Shown: one piece after another, positions 55,954 to 63,357 of the stretch | Layout: every line of letters begins with the position of its first letter | Position numbering within the stretch: position 1 is the stretch's first letter | Source: Fen-1135 sp963705275 | GTDB lineage: Bacteria > Desulfobacterota > Syntrophia > Syntrophales > UBA2185 | DNA length: 64,000 nucleotides | Direction of reading: 5' to 3' | NCBI GenBank assembly: GCA_963705275.1 | Contig: OY970063.1 | Location: 62,001 to 126,000, forward strand | Notes under the pieces: model-generated | Databases searched by the model: none | The model's input: only the letters and a program-made list of their open reading frames with translations | Told to the model about the DNA's origin: nothing | Translations under genes and position numbers: made by a program

Positions 55954-56457
55954 ATGATTATGAGACAGTTCATTAGAAACGCCGATGGCAATCAGGGATT
56001 CACCATGATCGAAATTGTGGTTGTTCTGGTTGTACTTTTTATTTTGTCTGCCGTGGTCATAGGCCGATACACGACAGCGGATTCCAATGAATTGATGGCT
56101 GAAACTAACGGCTTAAAGGCAAACCTCCGCTATGCGCAAATACGGGCCTTGGGTGATACGTTACAACCGAATAGCAACAACCCACGCTGGGAATTAGAAA
56201 TAACTAATGCGACGTCGTATGCGCTTTACAGGCGCGGGGATGACGGCGTGAGGGTCGCTGTCAATCTTCCCAGTGAGGTTCTTCCCTCACCTACGCATGC
56301 TCTACCAGCAGGAGTAACGCTGACTTCAGGTGTCGGTCTGGTAATAACATTTGATGATTGGGGTAGCCCGGGTTCATCAAATATATCCATCGCACTTACT
56401 CAGGGTACGCAATCCAGCACTATTAGCATAACTAGAAATACGGGATTTATTCCATGA
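55954..56457 (+). CDS. Minor pilin (MshC/FimT/GspH-like)
   Basis: 167 aa. Leader ends DGNQG, mature start FTMIEIVVVLVVLFILSAVV with Glu5. NGLKANLRYAQIRALGDT is the GspH/FimT region, and the C-terminal beta domain includes TLTSGVGLVITFDDWGSPGS. It is the first of three overlapping or near-overlapping minor pilin genes; its stop overlaps the next start. Confidence 0.8.
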   Translation: MIMRQFIRNADGNQGFTMIEIVVVLVVLFILSAVVIGRYTTADSNELMAETNGLKANLRYAQIRALGDTLQPNSNNPRWELEITNATSYALYRRGDDGVRVAVNLPSEVLPSPTHALPAGVTLTSGVGLVITFDDWGSPGSSNISIALTQGTQSSTISITRNTGFIP

Positions 56458-57068
56458 CAGGCAAGAAGAAAATTAATGAGACAGGGTTTACTCTGATCGA
56501 GATCATAGTTACGGTTGTTATTGTGGCGGTTTTGGGCGCTATGATCATAACTTTCCTTTCCGATTCTTTTATAAAGAGCAGCAATTCCGTTAAATCGATG
56601 AGGGCATCATCCAATCTTGATATGGTTATGGCAAATATAACTCAGTATTACAATAAATACCCCAAGTGGAGAAGTGAAACAGTATATGCTGCCGGCAATT
56701 TTATTGTTCCTACAATTAGGAATGGACACTATTATGGATGTACGGTTGCCGGAACGAGTAATTTGAATGAGCCGACTTTATGGCCCATAAACCCCGGTGG
56801 CACTGTCACTGAAACTGCGAACATAATTAAATGGACGGAGAGCGGATTATTGCCGGATCTGAACGCTGTAAGAACAAGCATCGGTGCGGAGAACTCTGAC
56901 CAGAATAATGCCTATGGGATTTATCATGTCGAAAGAAATAGGTGCGTATCTTTTCCTTCCCCTTCCTATTCTGAGCAAGACGATGCCGCCTGCGGTAATA
57001 AGATCCTTAAGGTTACGATCAAGAGTGATCGGGGAGGGACGCTGACGGCGTTATTCTTATTTAACTGA
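56454..57068 (+). CDS. Minor pilin (MshD-like)
   Basis: 204 aa. Leader MTGKKKINETG, mature start FTLIEIIVTVVIVAVLGAMI. DMVMANITQYYNKYPKWRSE and TVYAAGNFIVPTIRNGHYYG CTVAG follow; the latter resembles a small carbohydrate-binding-like module (VYAAGxxVxxxxxNGxxYxC) often found at pilus or tail tips. Two Cys pairs are possible (GCTV, RCVS, AACG). Order suggests MshD. Confidence 0.75.
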   Translation: MTGKKKINETGFTLIEIIVTVVIVAVLGAMIITFLSDSFIKSSNSVKSMRASSNLDMVMANITQYYNKYPKWRSETVYAAGNFIVPTIRNGHYYGCTVAGTSNLNEPTLWPINPGGTVTETANIIKWTESGLLPDLNAVRTSIGAENSDQNNAYGIYHVERNRCVSFPSPSYSEQDDAACGNKILKVTIKSDRGGTLTALFLFN

Positions 57069-57076
57069 TGGTATAG

Positions 57077-57577
57077 ATGATGTTAGAAAAACAATTCAAT
57101 GATAAGGGTTTCACACTGATAGAGATAATCGTCTCTATCGTCGTAATGACTATTATCGCCATTATAGCCGGCGTTGGTCTGGTGGAAATAAGCAAAGGCT
57201 ATGTATTTTCCAAACAAAATGACGTCATCACGCAGCAAAGCCAGATAGCCATGACACGGCTAAAAAAAGAGTTCAACAATATCAAGACGGTTACTTCCGG
57301 GACGGCAACATCAATCACATTCACACGAAGCTCGGGTGGATCCACGCATATGATATCCTGGGCCGGCGGCAACAGTCCCCTCTTGGTAGATGGTGACACG
57401 GTAATTGCGCCGGTAACTTCGTTTAATTTAACATATCATGATTCATATAATTCATCAGCTTCATCTTACTCAGCTTCCACATCTATCATTGAAATAGCGC
57501 TTCAGTTGGTGGGTGCAGAAAATACCCCGACAAATTTTACCGATCGCGTCAATCTTTACCTGGAAACAGGAGGATAA
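57077..57577 (+). CDS. Minor pilin (MshO/GspJ-like)
   Basis: 166 aa, ATG 57077 or 57080. Leader ends FNDKG; mature start FTLIEIIVSIVVMTIIAIIA. VFSKQNDVITQQSQIAMTRL KKEF is the amphipathic helix of PilW/MshO types. The C-terminal domain is Ser/Thr-rich (SYNSSASSYSASTSIIE). It is followed after three bases by the lectin-like gene, so the two products probably act together at the tip. Confidence 0.75.
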   Translation: MMLEKQFNDKGFTLIEIIVSIVVMTIIAIIAGVGLVEISKGYVFSKQNDVITQQSQIAMTRLKKEFNNIKTVTSGTATSITFTRSSGGSTHMISWAGGNSPLLVDGDTVIAPVTSFNLTYHDSYNSSASSYSASTSIIEIALQLVGAENTPTNFTDRVNLYLETGG

Positions 57578-57580
57578 TCC

Positions 57581-59011
57581 ATGTCCTTTTCAAATCAAAA
57601 GGGAAGTGTAATTGCATATGTCGTCATCTCTATGACCACGATTGCCGCATTGGCTGTCGGTGCGTTCTATATGAGCTCATCAACCGCTTTAGGTGAGTTG
57701 GGGGCTAACAATTTGAATAGAGCCTATTTCCTTGCCTTGGCAGGCAAAGATTACGCTTTAATTAATCATGTCGGGGGAGATTTCACTCTCGCTAACGGCG
57801 ATAAATTTCATATCGTTATCACTGGGAACACTATTGTATCAACAGGCATAGTCAATCAGGGGACCCCTTTTGAGGCAAGAAGATCAATCAGTATAACGAA
57901 GTCAGGTTTTGGTGGTGGCGGTTCACCACCGGATATCAGCTTTCCAACTGATATTCAGTCATTTGCTTCGCCTATTCAGTCGCAAGCAGGTTTCATCACG
58001 ACCGACACCAACGCTGCCAGGATCACATTAGGGAACAGTAAGACGGGAAGCTTTGGCTCAGTCTGGTATGGAGGGAGTGCCACCCAGGGAAATTGTCAGA
58101 ATGGCAAATGCGATTTTGGGAAAGGTTTCCGGGCCTTTTTTGTATTTCAATTTGCTTCAGGTTCGACCGGTGATGGTTTTACTTTTGCATTCTTTAACGG
58201 TGAAGGTGTTGATCTTAATGGCGTTAAAAATGATCGCAACTCTGTGGGAGGTGATAGTGGCAGGGGTGAGCTGTTGGGTTATGCGGGCGATTCGCGTGTT
58301 GATTCCGCCGGGACGAGCTTTCTCGACGGCAAGGGGGGCAGGGGCATTCAACCGCCAAAAGTGGCCGTTGAATTTGATGTTTATCCCAACTTCGGTTCAT
58401 CGGATGTATGTGCTTCCGGGAGCAGGCGTGATGGAACTGATTCGAGAAACCATGTAGCCTATGATTTCTGGGGCGAGAAGGATACAATTCCTGGCAGTCC
58501 ATGTCATTCTCCCGTTACTGTCGGGAGTAACACCTATGACGATAACAGACATAACGCCGGAGGTATCAGTCCTATCAACACTGACCCGAGAAACTCGAGA
58601 AGGCCCACCGATGGTGCGGATACAAGCTACTTCGACGCATCTTCATTGTGGCCATCAGACTGGTTGTTAAGCAACGCGCCCACGAATATCTATGCTTTCA
58701 GGATTGAAGTAACGCGCGGTACAACGCCAAATGTTAATGGTAACTATGAGTATACTATAAAGTCATGGGTAAAGCAGTGTCTGGTAGTCAATGACATTAC
58801 GTGCCCCACATATGATGATGGTTCTAATTTTGCGAATACATCGACGGATTACGCTGACACAATTCCGACGTTAATTAGGAGTCCGATCGATGAACTAAGT
58901 CCCACTCTCCATCAGAATTTTAATTCCTTCTACTTCGGGTGGACAGCGGCGACGGGGGGGGCTACGCAGAATGTCACACTAAACAGATTTAGAATGAATT
59001 TTTCGCAATGA
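57581..59011 (+). CDS. Pilin-like tip protein with L-type lectin domain (MshP/MshQ-like fusion)
   Basis: 476 aa. Leader ends FSNQKG; the mature helix SVIAYVVISMTTIAALAVGA lacks Glu5, as in GspK and MshP-like tip subunits. NLNRAYFLALAGKDYALI and a small beta domain follow, then a linker GGGGSPP near residue 115. Residues about 130-476 form a legume/L-type lectin-like (ConA-like) fold: GDGFTFAFFNGEG, GRGELLGYAGDSR, VAVEFDVYPNFG (the metal-site Asp motif), RNHVAYDFWGE, and the closing FNSFYFGWTAATGG. It is the last gene of the operon. I infer a pilus-tip adhesin binding a glycan. Confidence 0.75.
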   Translation: MSFSNQKGSVIAYVVISMTTIAALAVGAFYMSSSTALGELGANNLNRAYFLALAGKDYALINHVGGDFTLANGDKFHIVITGNTIVSTGIVNQGTPFEARRSISITKSGFGGGGSPPDISFPTDIQSFASPIQSQAGFITTDTNAARITLGNSKTGSFGSVWYGGSATQGNCQNGKCDFGKGFRAFFVFQFASGSTGDGFTFAFFNGEGVDLNGVKNDRNSVGGDSGRGELLGYAGDSRVDSAGTSFLDGKGGRGIQPPKVAVEFDVYPNFGSSDVCASGSRRDGTDSRNHVAYDFWGEKDTIPGSPCHSPVTVGSNTYDDNRHNAGGISPINTDPRNSRRPTDGADTSYFDASSLWPSDWLLSNAPTNIYAFRIEVTRGTTPNVNGNYEYTIKSWVKQCLVVNDITCPTYDDGSNFANTSTDYADTIPTLIRSPIDELSPTLHQNFNSFYFGWTAATGGATQNVTLNRFRMNFSQ

Positions 59012-59015
59012 CGAT

Positions 59016-60011
59016 TTAGAGCTTATCAATAACATTGTAGACGGTAGTTTCTTCGTCCATTCCTTTTAGTTTTACCTGTGTTATCTTTTCAACCTTAAAG
59101 AAATCCTTCACCGCTTCATATGTGTCGTTGCATATGAGGATTTGGCTTTCCTTGGCAATCCTTTCCAGCCTGGCTGCTAAATTGACAGGATTACCCATGG
59201 CCGTATATTCTTTTCTGATTGCAGAGCCAAATATTCCTACCATGGTTTCGCCCGTGCTTATGCCGAAGCCGACAGGAATCTTTATGTTACCCGCGCCGAT
59301 TTCTGAGTTTATTTCAGTAATTTTATTTCGCATCTCAACTGCACACTCGACGGCGCTCCTGGCATCACTGTTCTGCGTGATGGGTGCGCCAAATATCCCC
59401 ATAATGCCGTCACCGATGTGTTTATCGAGGGTGCCTTTGTGTTTGAAGATAATGTTGTCGAGAGGATAAAAATAATTAAGATTGAGAAGCTGGGATAGCT
59501 CAGATGGTGTCAGTGTCTCCGATATCTTTGAGAAACCTCGGATGTCGGTAAAAAGGATGCTTACTTTCTGAATTCTGGACTCCAGGTTCCCCCCGAACTT
59601 CTGTAATTCTTCGAGAACCTGAGCCGGCACGAATTGCTTCAATCTTTTCCTGACGTGAAATTCCTTCAGCTTTAGCCTGATGTCTTTATTTTCGAAGGGC
59701 TTCGTTAAGAAACCATCAATGCCTGAGTTTACACTCTCAATGGCGCGATCGAGGGTCGCATAACCGGTGAGTATGATCTTGATAATTTCAGGATTGATCT
59801 TGCTGATTTCGATAAGTGTCTCAAGACCATCGAGGCCCGGCATCTTAAAATCGCATATCACTGTTTCAATTTCGTTGACATGTTCTCGAACGATATCGAT
59901 GGCATCCGTACCGTTTTCTGCCAGGAAAACGCCATAACCGTCCCTTTGCAGAAGCTTTTCCAAGGATCTTCGGACGCCCTCTTCATCGTCTACGACTAGT
60001 ATCTTTATCAT
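59016..60011 (-). CDS. Response regulator fused to class III adenylate/guanylate cyclase
   Basis: 331 aa. Receiver domain residues 1-120: acidic DDE at 8-10, phospho-acceptor Asp54 in CDFKMPG, Thr/Lys in LTGYAT and LTKPF. The cyclase domain starts near 150: VSILFTDIRGFSKIS (metal Asp), GTLDKHIGDGIMGIFGAP (purine Lys and second Asp), YTAMGNPVNLAARL (catalytic Asn and Arg). In the last motif Asn stands where adenylate cyclases usually have Asp (GDxVN). It should make a cyclic nucleotide when phosphorylated by the kinase whose stop codon overlaps its start. It converges on the lectin gene with a four-base gap. Confidence 0.88.
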   Translation of the reverse strand: MIKILVVDDEEGVRRSLEKLLQRDGYGVFLAENGTDAIDIVREHVNEIETVICDFKMPGLDGLETLIEISKINPEIIKIILTGYATLDRAIESVNSGIDGFLTKPFENKDIRLKLKEFHVRKRLKQFVPAQVLEELQKFGGNLESRIQKVSILFTDIRGFSKISETLTPSELSQLLNLNYFYPLDNIIFKHKGTLDKHIGDGIMGIFGAPITQNSDARSAVECAVEMRNKITEINSEIGAGNIKIPVGFGISTGETMVGIFGSAIRKEYTAMGNPVNLAARLERIAKESQILICNDTYEAVKDFFKVEKITQVKLKGMDEETTVYNVIDKL

Positions 60012-60988
60012 TGTGCCCCCTGTCTCACCGGAAGGTCTATCGTAAATGTTGTACCTCGTCCCGGTATGCTGCTTACGGAGATCAGACCCCCGTGTTTCTT
60101 GATAATTTCGTGGGAAATGTAAAGACCAAGGCCTGACCCGCTGCCAACGGCCTTGGTTGTAAAAAATGGCTTAAATATATCCTTCAGGACGTTTTCCGGA
60201 ATTCCCAGGCCAGTATCACGGCACTCTATGGTAACAGAATTTGTATCTTTCTTATATCTTGTTTTGAGGAATATGGTTCCTTTGCCTTCTGGCAAAGCCT
60301 GTATTGCATTCTTGATTATATTCATGAACACTTGACCGAGATTGGCAAAGTTGCCATTTATTCTCGGCAGGCTCTCATCTAAATCTTTTTCTATAATCAC
60401 TCCTGAATATTTATACTGGTTGTGCAAGACTCTCAAAGCGTCTTCTATGTTTACATTGATATCGACATCCTCAACGTAGATCTGCGTCTGCCGTGATAAT
60501 CCCAGAACGCTTTTCACAATATTCTCCGCCCGTTTGAGTTCCTTCAATGAGAATTCGAGATCATTCAGCAGTTCAGTATCGATATCCGTCTTATCTTTTC
60601 TTTCGTTGAGTAGTTCAATGTTTGTTTGAATCAGGCTTGATGTACTTGCCAGTGGATTATTGAGCTCATGGGCTATTCCGGCAACAAGCTGTCCGATGGC
60701 GGCTATACTTTCCGTCTGAATCAGCCGCTGTTGTGTCCGTTCCTTCTCTTCAAGAGCTTCTCTACGGGAATTGATCAATGTCTGCGTAAATAGTCCATAT
60801 GTGATGACAAAGAGCACAATAAGTGTGCGCGCGAATATCTGGTCAGATATGAGGGAATCGAACACCCAGTATATCAGCACCATGACAATAGCGATTAATA
60901 AAAGCCCATTTTTTTCAATCTGCCGACGTGCTGCGCTCTTGTCACTCATCGTATATTTGCCGGGAATCTCTCCTAAACTGAACTTCAC
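60008..60988 (-). CDS. Membrane sensor histidine kinase
   Basis: 326 aa from GTG 60988; ATG for MSDKSAARRQ at 60949 is an equally good start. Two helices (NGLLLIAIVMVLIYWVFDSL, ARTLIVLFVITYGLFTQTLI) with almost no periplasmic loop. H-box AAIGQLVAGIAHELNNPLAS with the phospho-His; N-box FMNIIKNAIQALPEGKG; G1 DTGLGIP, F-box FKPFFTTK, G2 GSGSGLGLYIS. No PAS or HAMP. It overlaps the cyclase-regulator by four bases, so they form one signalling operon. Confidence 0.9.
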   Translation of the reverse strand: MKFSLGEIPGKYTMSDKSAARRQIEKNGLLLIAIVMVLIYWVFDSLISDQIFARTLIVLFVITYGLFTQTLINSRREALEEKERTQQRLIQTESIAAIGQLVAGIAHELNNPLASTSSLIQTNIELLNERKDKTDIDTELLNDLEFSLKELKRAENIVKSVLGLSRQTQIYVEDVDINVNIEDALRVLHNQYKYSGVIIEKDLDESLPRINGNFANLGQVFMNIIKNAIQALPEGKGTIFLKTRYKKDTNSVTIECRDTGLGIPENVLKDIFKPFFTTKAVGSGSGLGLYISHEIIKKHGGLISVSSIPGRGTTFTIDLPVRQGAQ

Positions 60989-61135
60989 AACTTTGTCTAT
61001 CTCTATTTAAAAAGACGTTCATTGTCAACAGATTAATAATCGGGCAATGCAGTCATTACTGCTCTATCGTCCGGGATATTCTAATATAGATGCAGCCACT
61101 GTCATGAGAAAAGCCTGACTGATTAGCGGGATGTC

Positions 61136-61381
61136 TTAGCCAAAGTAGATCAGTTTGCTTACCACGCAAGGCCGGTCTAAAGGGACTGTGATCGGTTGAA
61201 TTCTTTTTAACTCTTCAATATCCCATTTATCGTCCTCTCCTAAGAGATCAAGGGCTTCTTCTTGGGAATTGGCCAGGACGACAACCTCCGCCTGCATATA
61301 AGCATCCCTGTAGATATGTGGCTCATCGAACATCGACCAGCTAGAGAATTTTTTGCTGTGCCGCCAGATGAATATGTCCAT
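61136..61381 (-). CDS. Small protein of unknown function
   Basis: 81 aa. MDIFIWRHSKKFSSWSMFDE, then DAYMQAEVVVLANSQEEALD LLGEDDKWDIEELKRIQPIT VPLDRPCVVSKLIYFG. The alternating beta-alpha pattern with a conserved-looking SQEEALxLL resembles small domains found in many bacteria, but I do not recognise it. It follows the YkgJ-like gene by 21 bases on the same strand. AATTCGCATGGAC has a weak ribosome site. Confidence 0.6.
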   Translation of the reverse strand: MDIFIWRHSKKFSSWSMFDEPHIYRDAYMQAEVVVLANSQEEALDLLGEDDKWDIEELKRIQPITVPLDRPCVVSKLIYFG

Positions 61382-61402
61382 GCGAATTTCACCTCGAGTG
61401 GT

Positions 61403-61753
61403 TTAATCTGATCCTTTGAACTGTGAACATAGTTCGGAAGCCCCCGGCTGGAAGTTCCTGCATGTCTTGGGCCTGTCTTCGTAGATCGTGCAGGAACTGT
61501 ACTTTCCCTCGAACCTGAGGAATGGACAGTTGAACAATCTTCTCCCGTCTCCGGTCGATATGACGACGTCTCCAGCCCACACAGCCTTTGAATGTTCCAT
61601 CGAGCGAACTATTTCCTTTTTGTCTTCAAGCCTCCATTTTTCCATGTCTTCATGAGTTGCAGGAACATAGGCGGACATGCAGCACTTCCCGCATCGCGTG
61701 CAAGTCACGGTGGATGTCTTGTTGCTTTTTCGCTCTTCCATTCTTACATGCAT
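61403..61753 (-). CDS. YkgJ-family cysteine-cluster protein
   Basis: 116 aa; MEERKSNKTS at 61741 is an alternative start. CTRCGKCCMSAYV is the hallmark N-terminal cluster, and CPFLRFEGKYSSCTIYEDRP KTCRNFQPG the C-terminal one. Family members are thought to bind zinc or iron-sulfur. Eight Cys are conserved. It neighbours the Fe-S protein gene, which fits a redox context. Function unknown. Confidence 0.85.
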   Translation of the reverse strand: MHVRMEERKSNKTSTVTCTRCGKCCMSAYVPATHEDMEKWRLEDKKEIVRSMEHSKAVWAGDVVISTGDGRRLFNCPFLRFEGKYSSCTIYEDRPKTCRNFQPGASELCSQFKGSD

Positions 61754-61889
61754 CAGAGGGCGTAAAGTACTTACAGGATGGATATGTAATTACCTTACTG
61801 AGCTCAGAACTAAACCGAAGAATTCAGGACAAAGATAATGATATAGCTCTGTACAAATTAGGGTACAAACGAAAGACAATGAGATTTTA

Positions 61890-62106
61890 GAAGCGATGGC
61901 CGCGTTTCTTCGTCTTCTCCTCACGATATGAGCGTCATCCTTGTCCGATCTGCACTTCATGCAGCCACGCGGGGTTTTATTTTGAGGTTGTATACGTCAA
62001 TCCATTCCACCTTATGTTTATCAGATGCGCCTTCTGTAGCTGCCCTGGGCAGTGAGGCGACAGTTCCTTTCTTGCGGGGGCTGCCGTTGAGGACGAGTAG
62101 ATTCAT
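61890..62106 (-). pseudogene. Truncated, frameshifted flavodoxin-fold NAD(P)H oxidoreductase
   Basis: ATG at 62106 opens MNLLVLNGSPRKKGTVASLP, where NGSPRKKG is the FMN-binding loop, then KVEWIDVYNLKIKP, and stops at 61957-61959 (49 aa). In the next frame the expected GCMKCRSDKDD continues at about 61930-61965 and then coding sense is lost. So a frameshift at the PCxGC motif is combined with loss of the C-terminal two thirds. The start lies just after the Fe-S protein stop (62110), so both were probably one operon. The remainder of 61754-61890 shows nothing. Confidence 0.65.
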
Positions 62107-62109
62107 GAG

Positions 62110-63174
62110 CTATTTGTTTAATTCCCTTTCATTAACAATACACCTCAGAGTCTCCATTATATTGTCCGGGGGCGTGTAGCAGTCTTTTTCATTCTTGCGG
62201 ATGAGATCGATCGCATCCGCGCTGCACTTCGGCATGCAGAGGCCGCAACCGATGCATCGGTCTGGATCTACCTCGGCGACGTCGTCCCTCATGCTGATGG
62301 CGTCCATCTGACACCGATCCAAACAGATCTCACAGCCTATGCATTCTTCCTTCCTGATCTTTGCATAGTAATTGGTATGGACAAGCGTAGCTGGTTCGGG
62401 AAGTCTCTTAAGGCTTTTTAGTATCTGGCAGCAATCTCCGCAGCAAAGGCACATGGCCATAATCTTCTGTGCGTTGGTTGGCTGGAGGACGAGGGCATCT
62501 TCTTCCGCCTTGTTCAGGATCTGCAGGGCCTCTTCACGGGTGATCGGGCGTCCGAGAGCGTTCTTCTCGTAAAAATGAGCAGCACCGGAAAAAATGAGGC
62601 AGGCCTCAGCGAGCTTGCCGCAGCCTTTCCCGATCATGGAATGCTCTCTCCTGCAGATGCACGGTGCGACAACAATCTTGCTCTGCTGTTCAATCAACTT
62701 TCGGGCCTCCTCGTAAGGCATCACGGTTCCTTGCCCTTCCAGGCTGGCTCCTATCGGTATGGTTCGCAGTTGTTTGGTTTTAAGTTTGAGGAACGGATCG
62801 ATCAGATGGGGGATGTATTCATTCATATCACTGATCAGATCTTTATCCAGATCATTGACGTGGTACTCCCAGATGCCGACAACATACTGGGCTGCCATGT
62901 AGCGTGGGCCCTCGGGCACATCGGCGCGGAAGATCAACCCTTTGCGCGACATCTGGTAGAGTTGTTCCGCCAATTCTTCCGCCGGCAGGCTGAGGCGCTT
63001 CGCAATTCTTTCAACGGGCTCAGGCATCGGTCGGAGGGAGCAGGCGAGAGCCGCTTCGTCTTCGGTAAACAGGCGTTTGAGGATACGCATCTCCACACCG
63101 GATTCCGTGCGGGGGAATCCGCCGGGGAGGCTATCCAAATGTTGGGCCAATCTTTCGTAAGGATCCTGTGTCAT
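62110..63174 (-). CDS. 4Fe-4S ferredoxin-type protein with N-terminal winged-helix-like domain
   Basis: 354 aa. Residues about 20-90 look like a winged helix (RILKRLFTEDEAALACSLRP; AEQLYQMSRKGLIFRADVPE). The middle has CICRREHSMIGKGCGKLAEA C and AMCLCCGDCC, extra Cys clusters. Two ferredoxin motifs close the protein: ECIGCEICLDRCQMDAIS and RCIGCGLCMPKCSADAID. It is a familiar anaerobe protein of unknown electron-transfer role. The broken flavodoxin gene directly downstream may have been its partner. Confidence 0.85.
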   Translation of the reverse strand: MTQDPYERLAQHLDSLPGGFPRTESGVEMRILKRLFTEDEAALACSLRPMPEPVERIAKRLSLPAEELAEQLYQMSRKGLIFRADVPEGPRYMAAQYVVGIWEYHVNDLDKDLISDMNEYIPHLIDPFLKLKTKQLRTIPIGASLEGQGTVMPYEEARKLIEQQSKIVVAPCICRREHSMIGKGCGKLAEACLIFSGAAHFYEKNALGRPITREEALQILNKAEEDALVLQPTNAQKIMAMCLCCGDCCQILKSLKRLPEPATLVHTNYYAKIRKEECIGCEICLDRCQMDAISMRDDVAEVDPDRCIGCGLCMPKCSADAIDLIRKNEKDCYTPPDNIMETLRCIVNERELNK

Positions 63175-63357
63175 CTGTCCTTCACCTCATGGGATATTAA
63201 GGCAATCCTGCTGCCTCTTTCTTCAGGGTAGAAGTAGCGATTTTACATATCAGCGTCAAGGATTATTTGCAGGCCTTGATTTGGCCTTGGCAGCATCCTG
63301 AGAGAAGCAACCTGAGCGGAATCCTCGGTTGGGGAAGGGGGTCTTATCGGAGAATTA

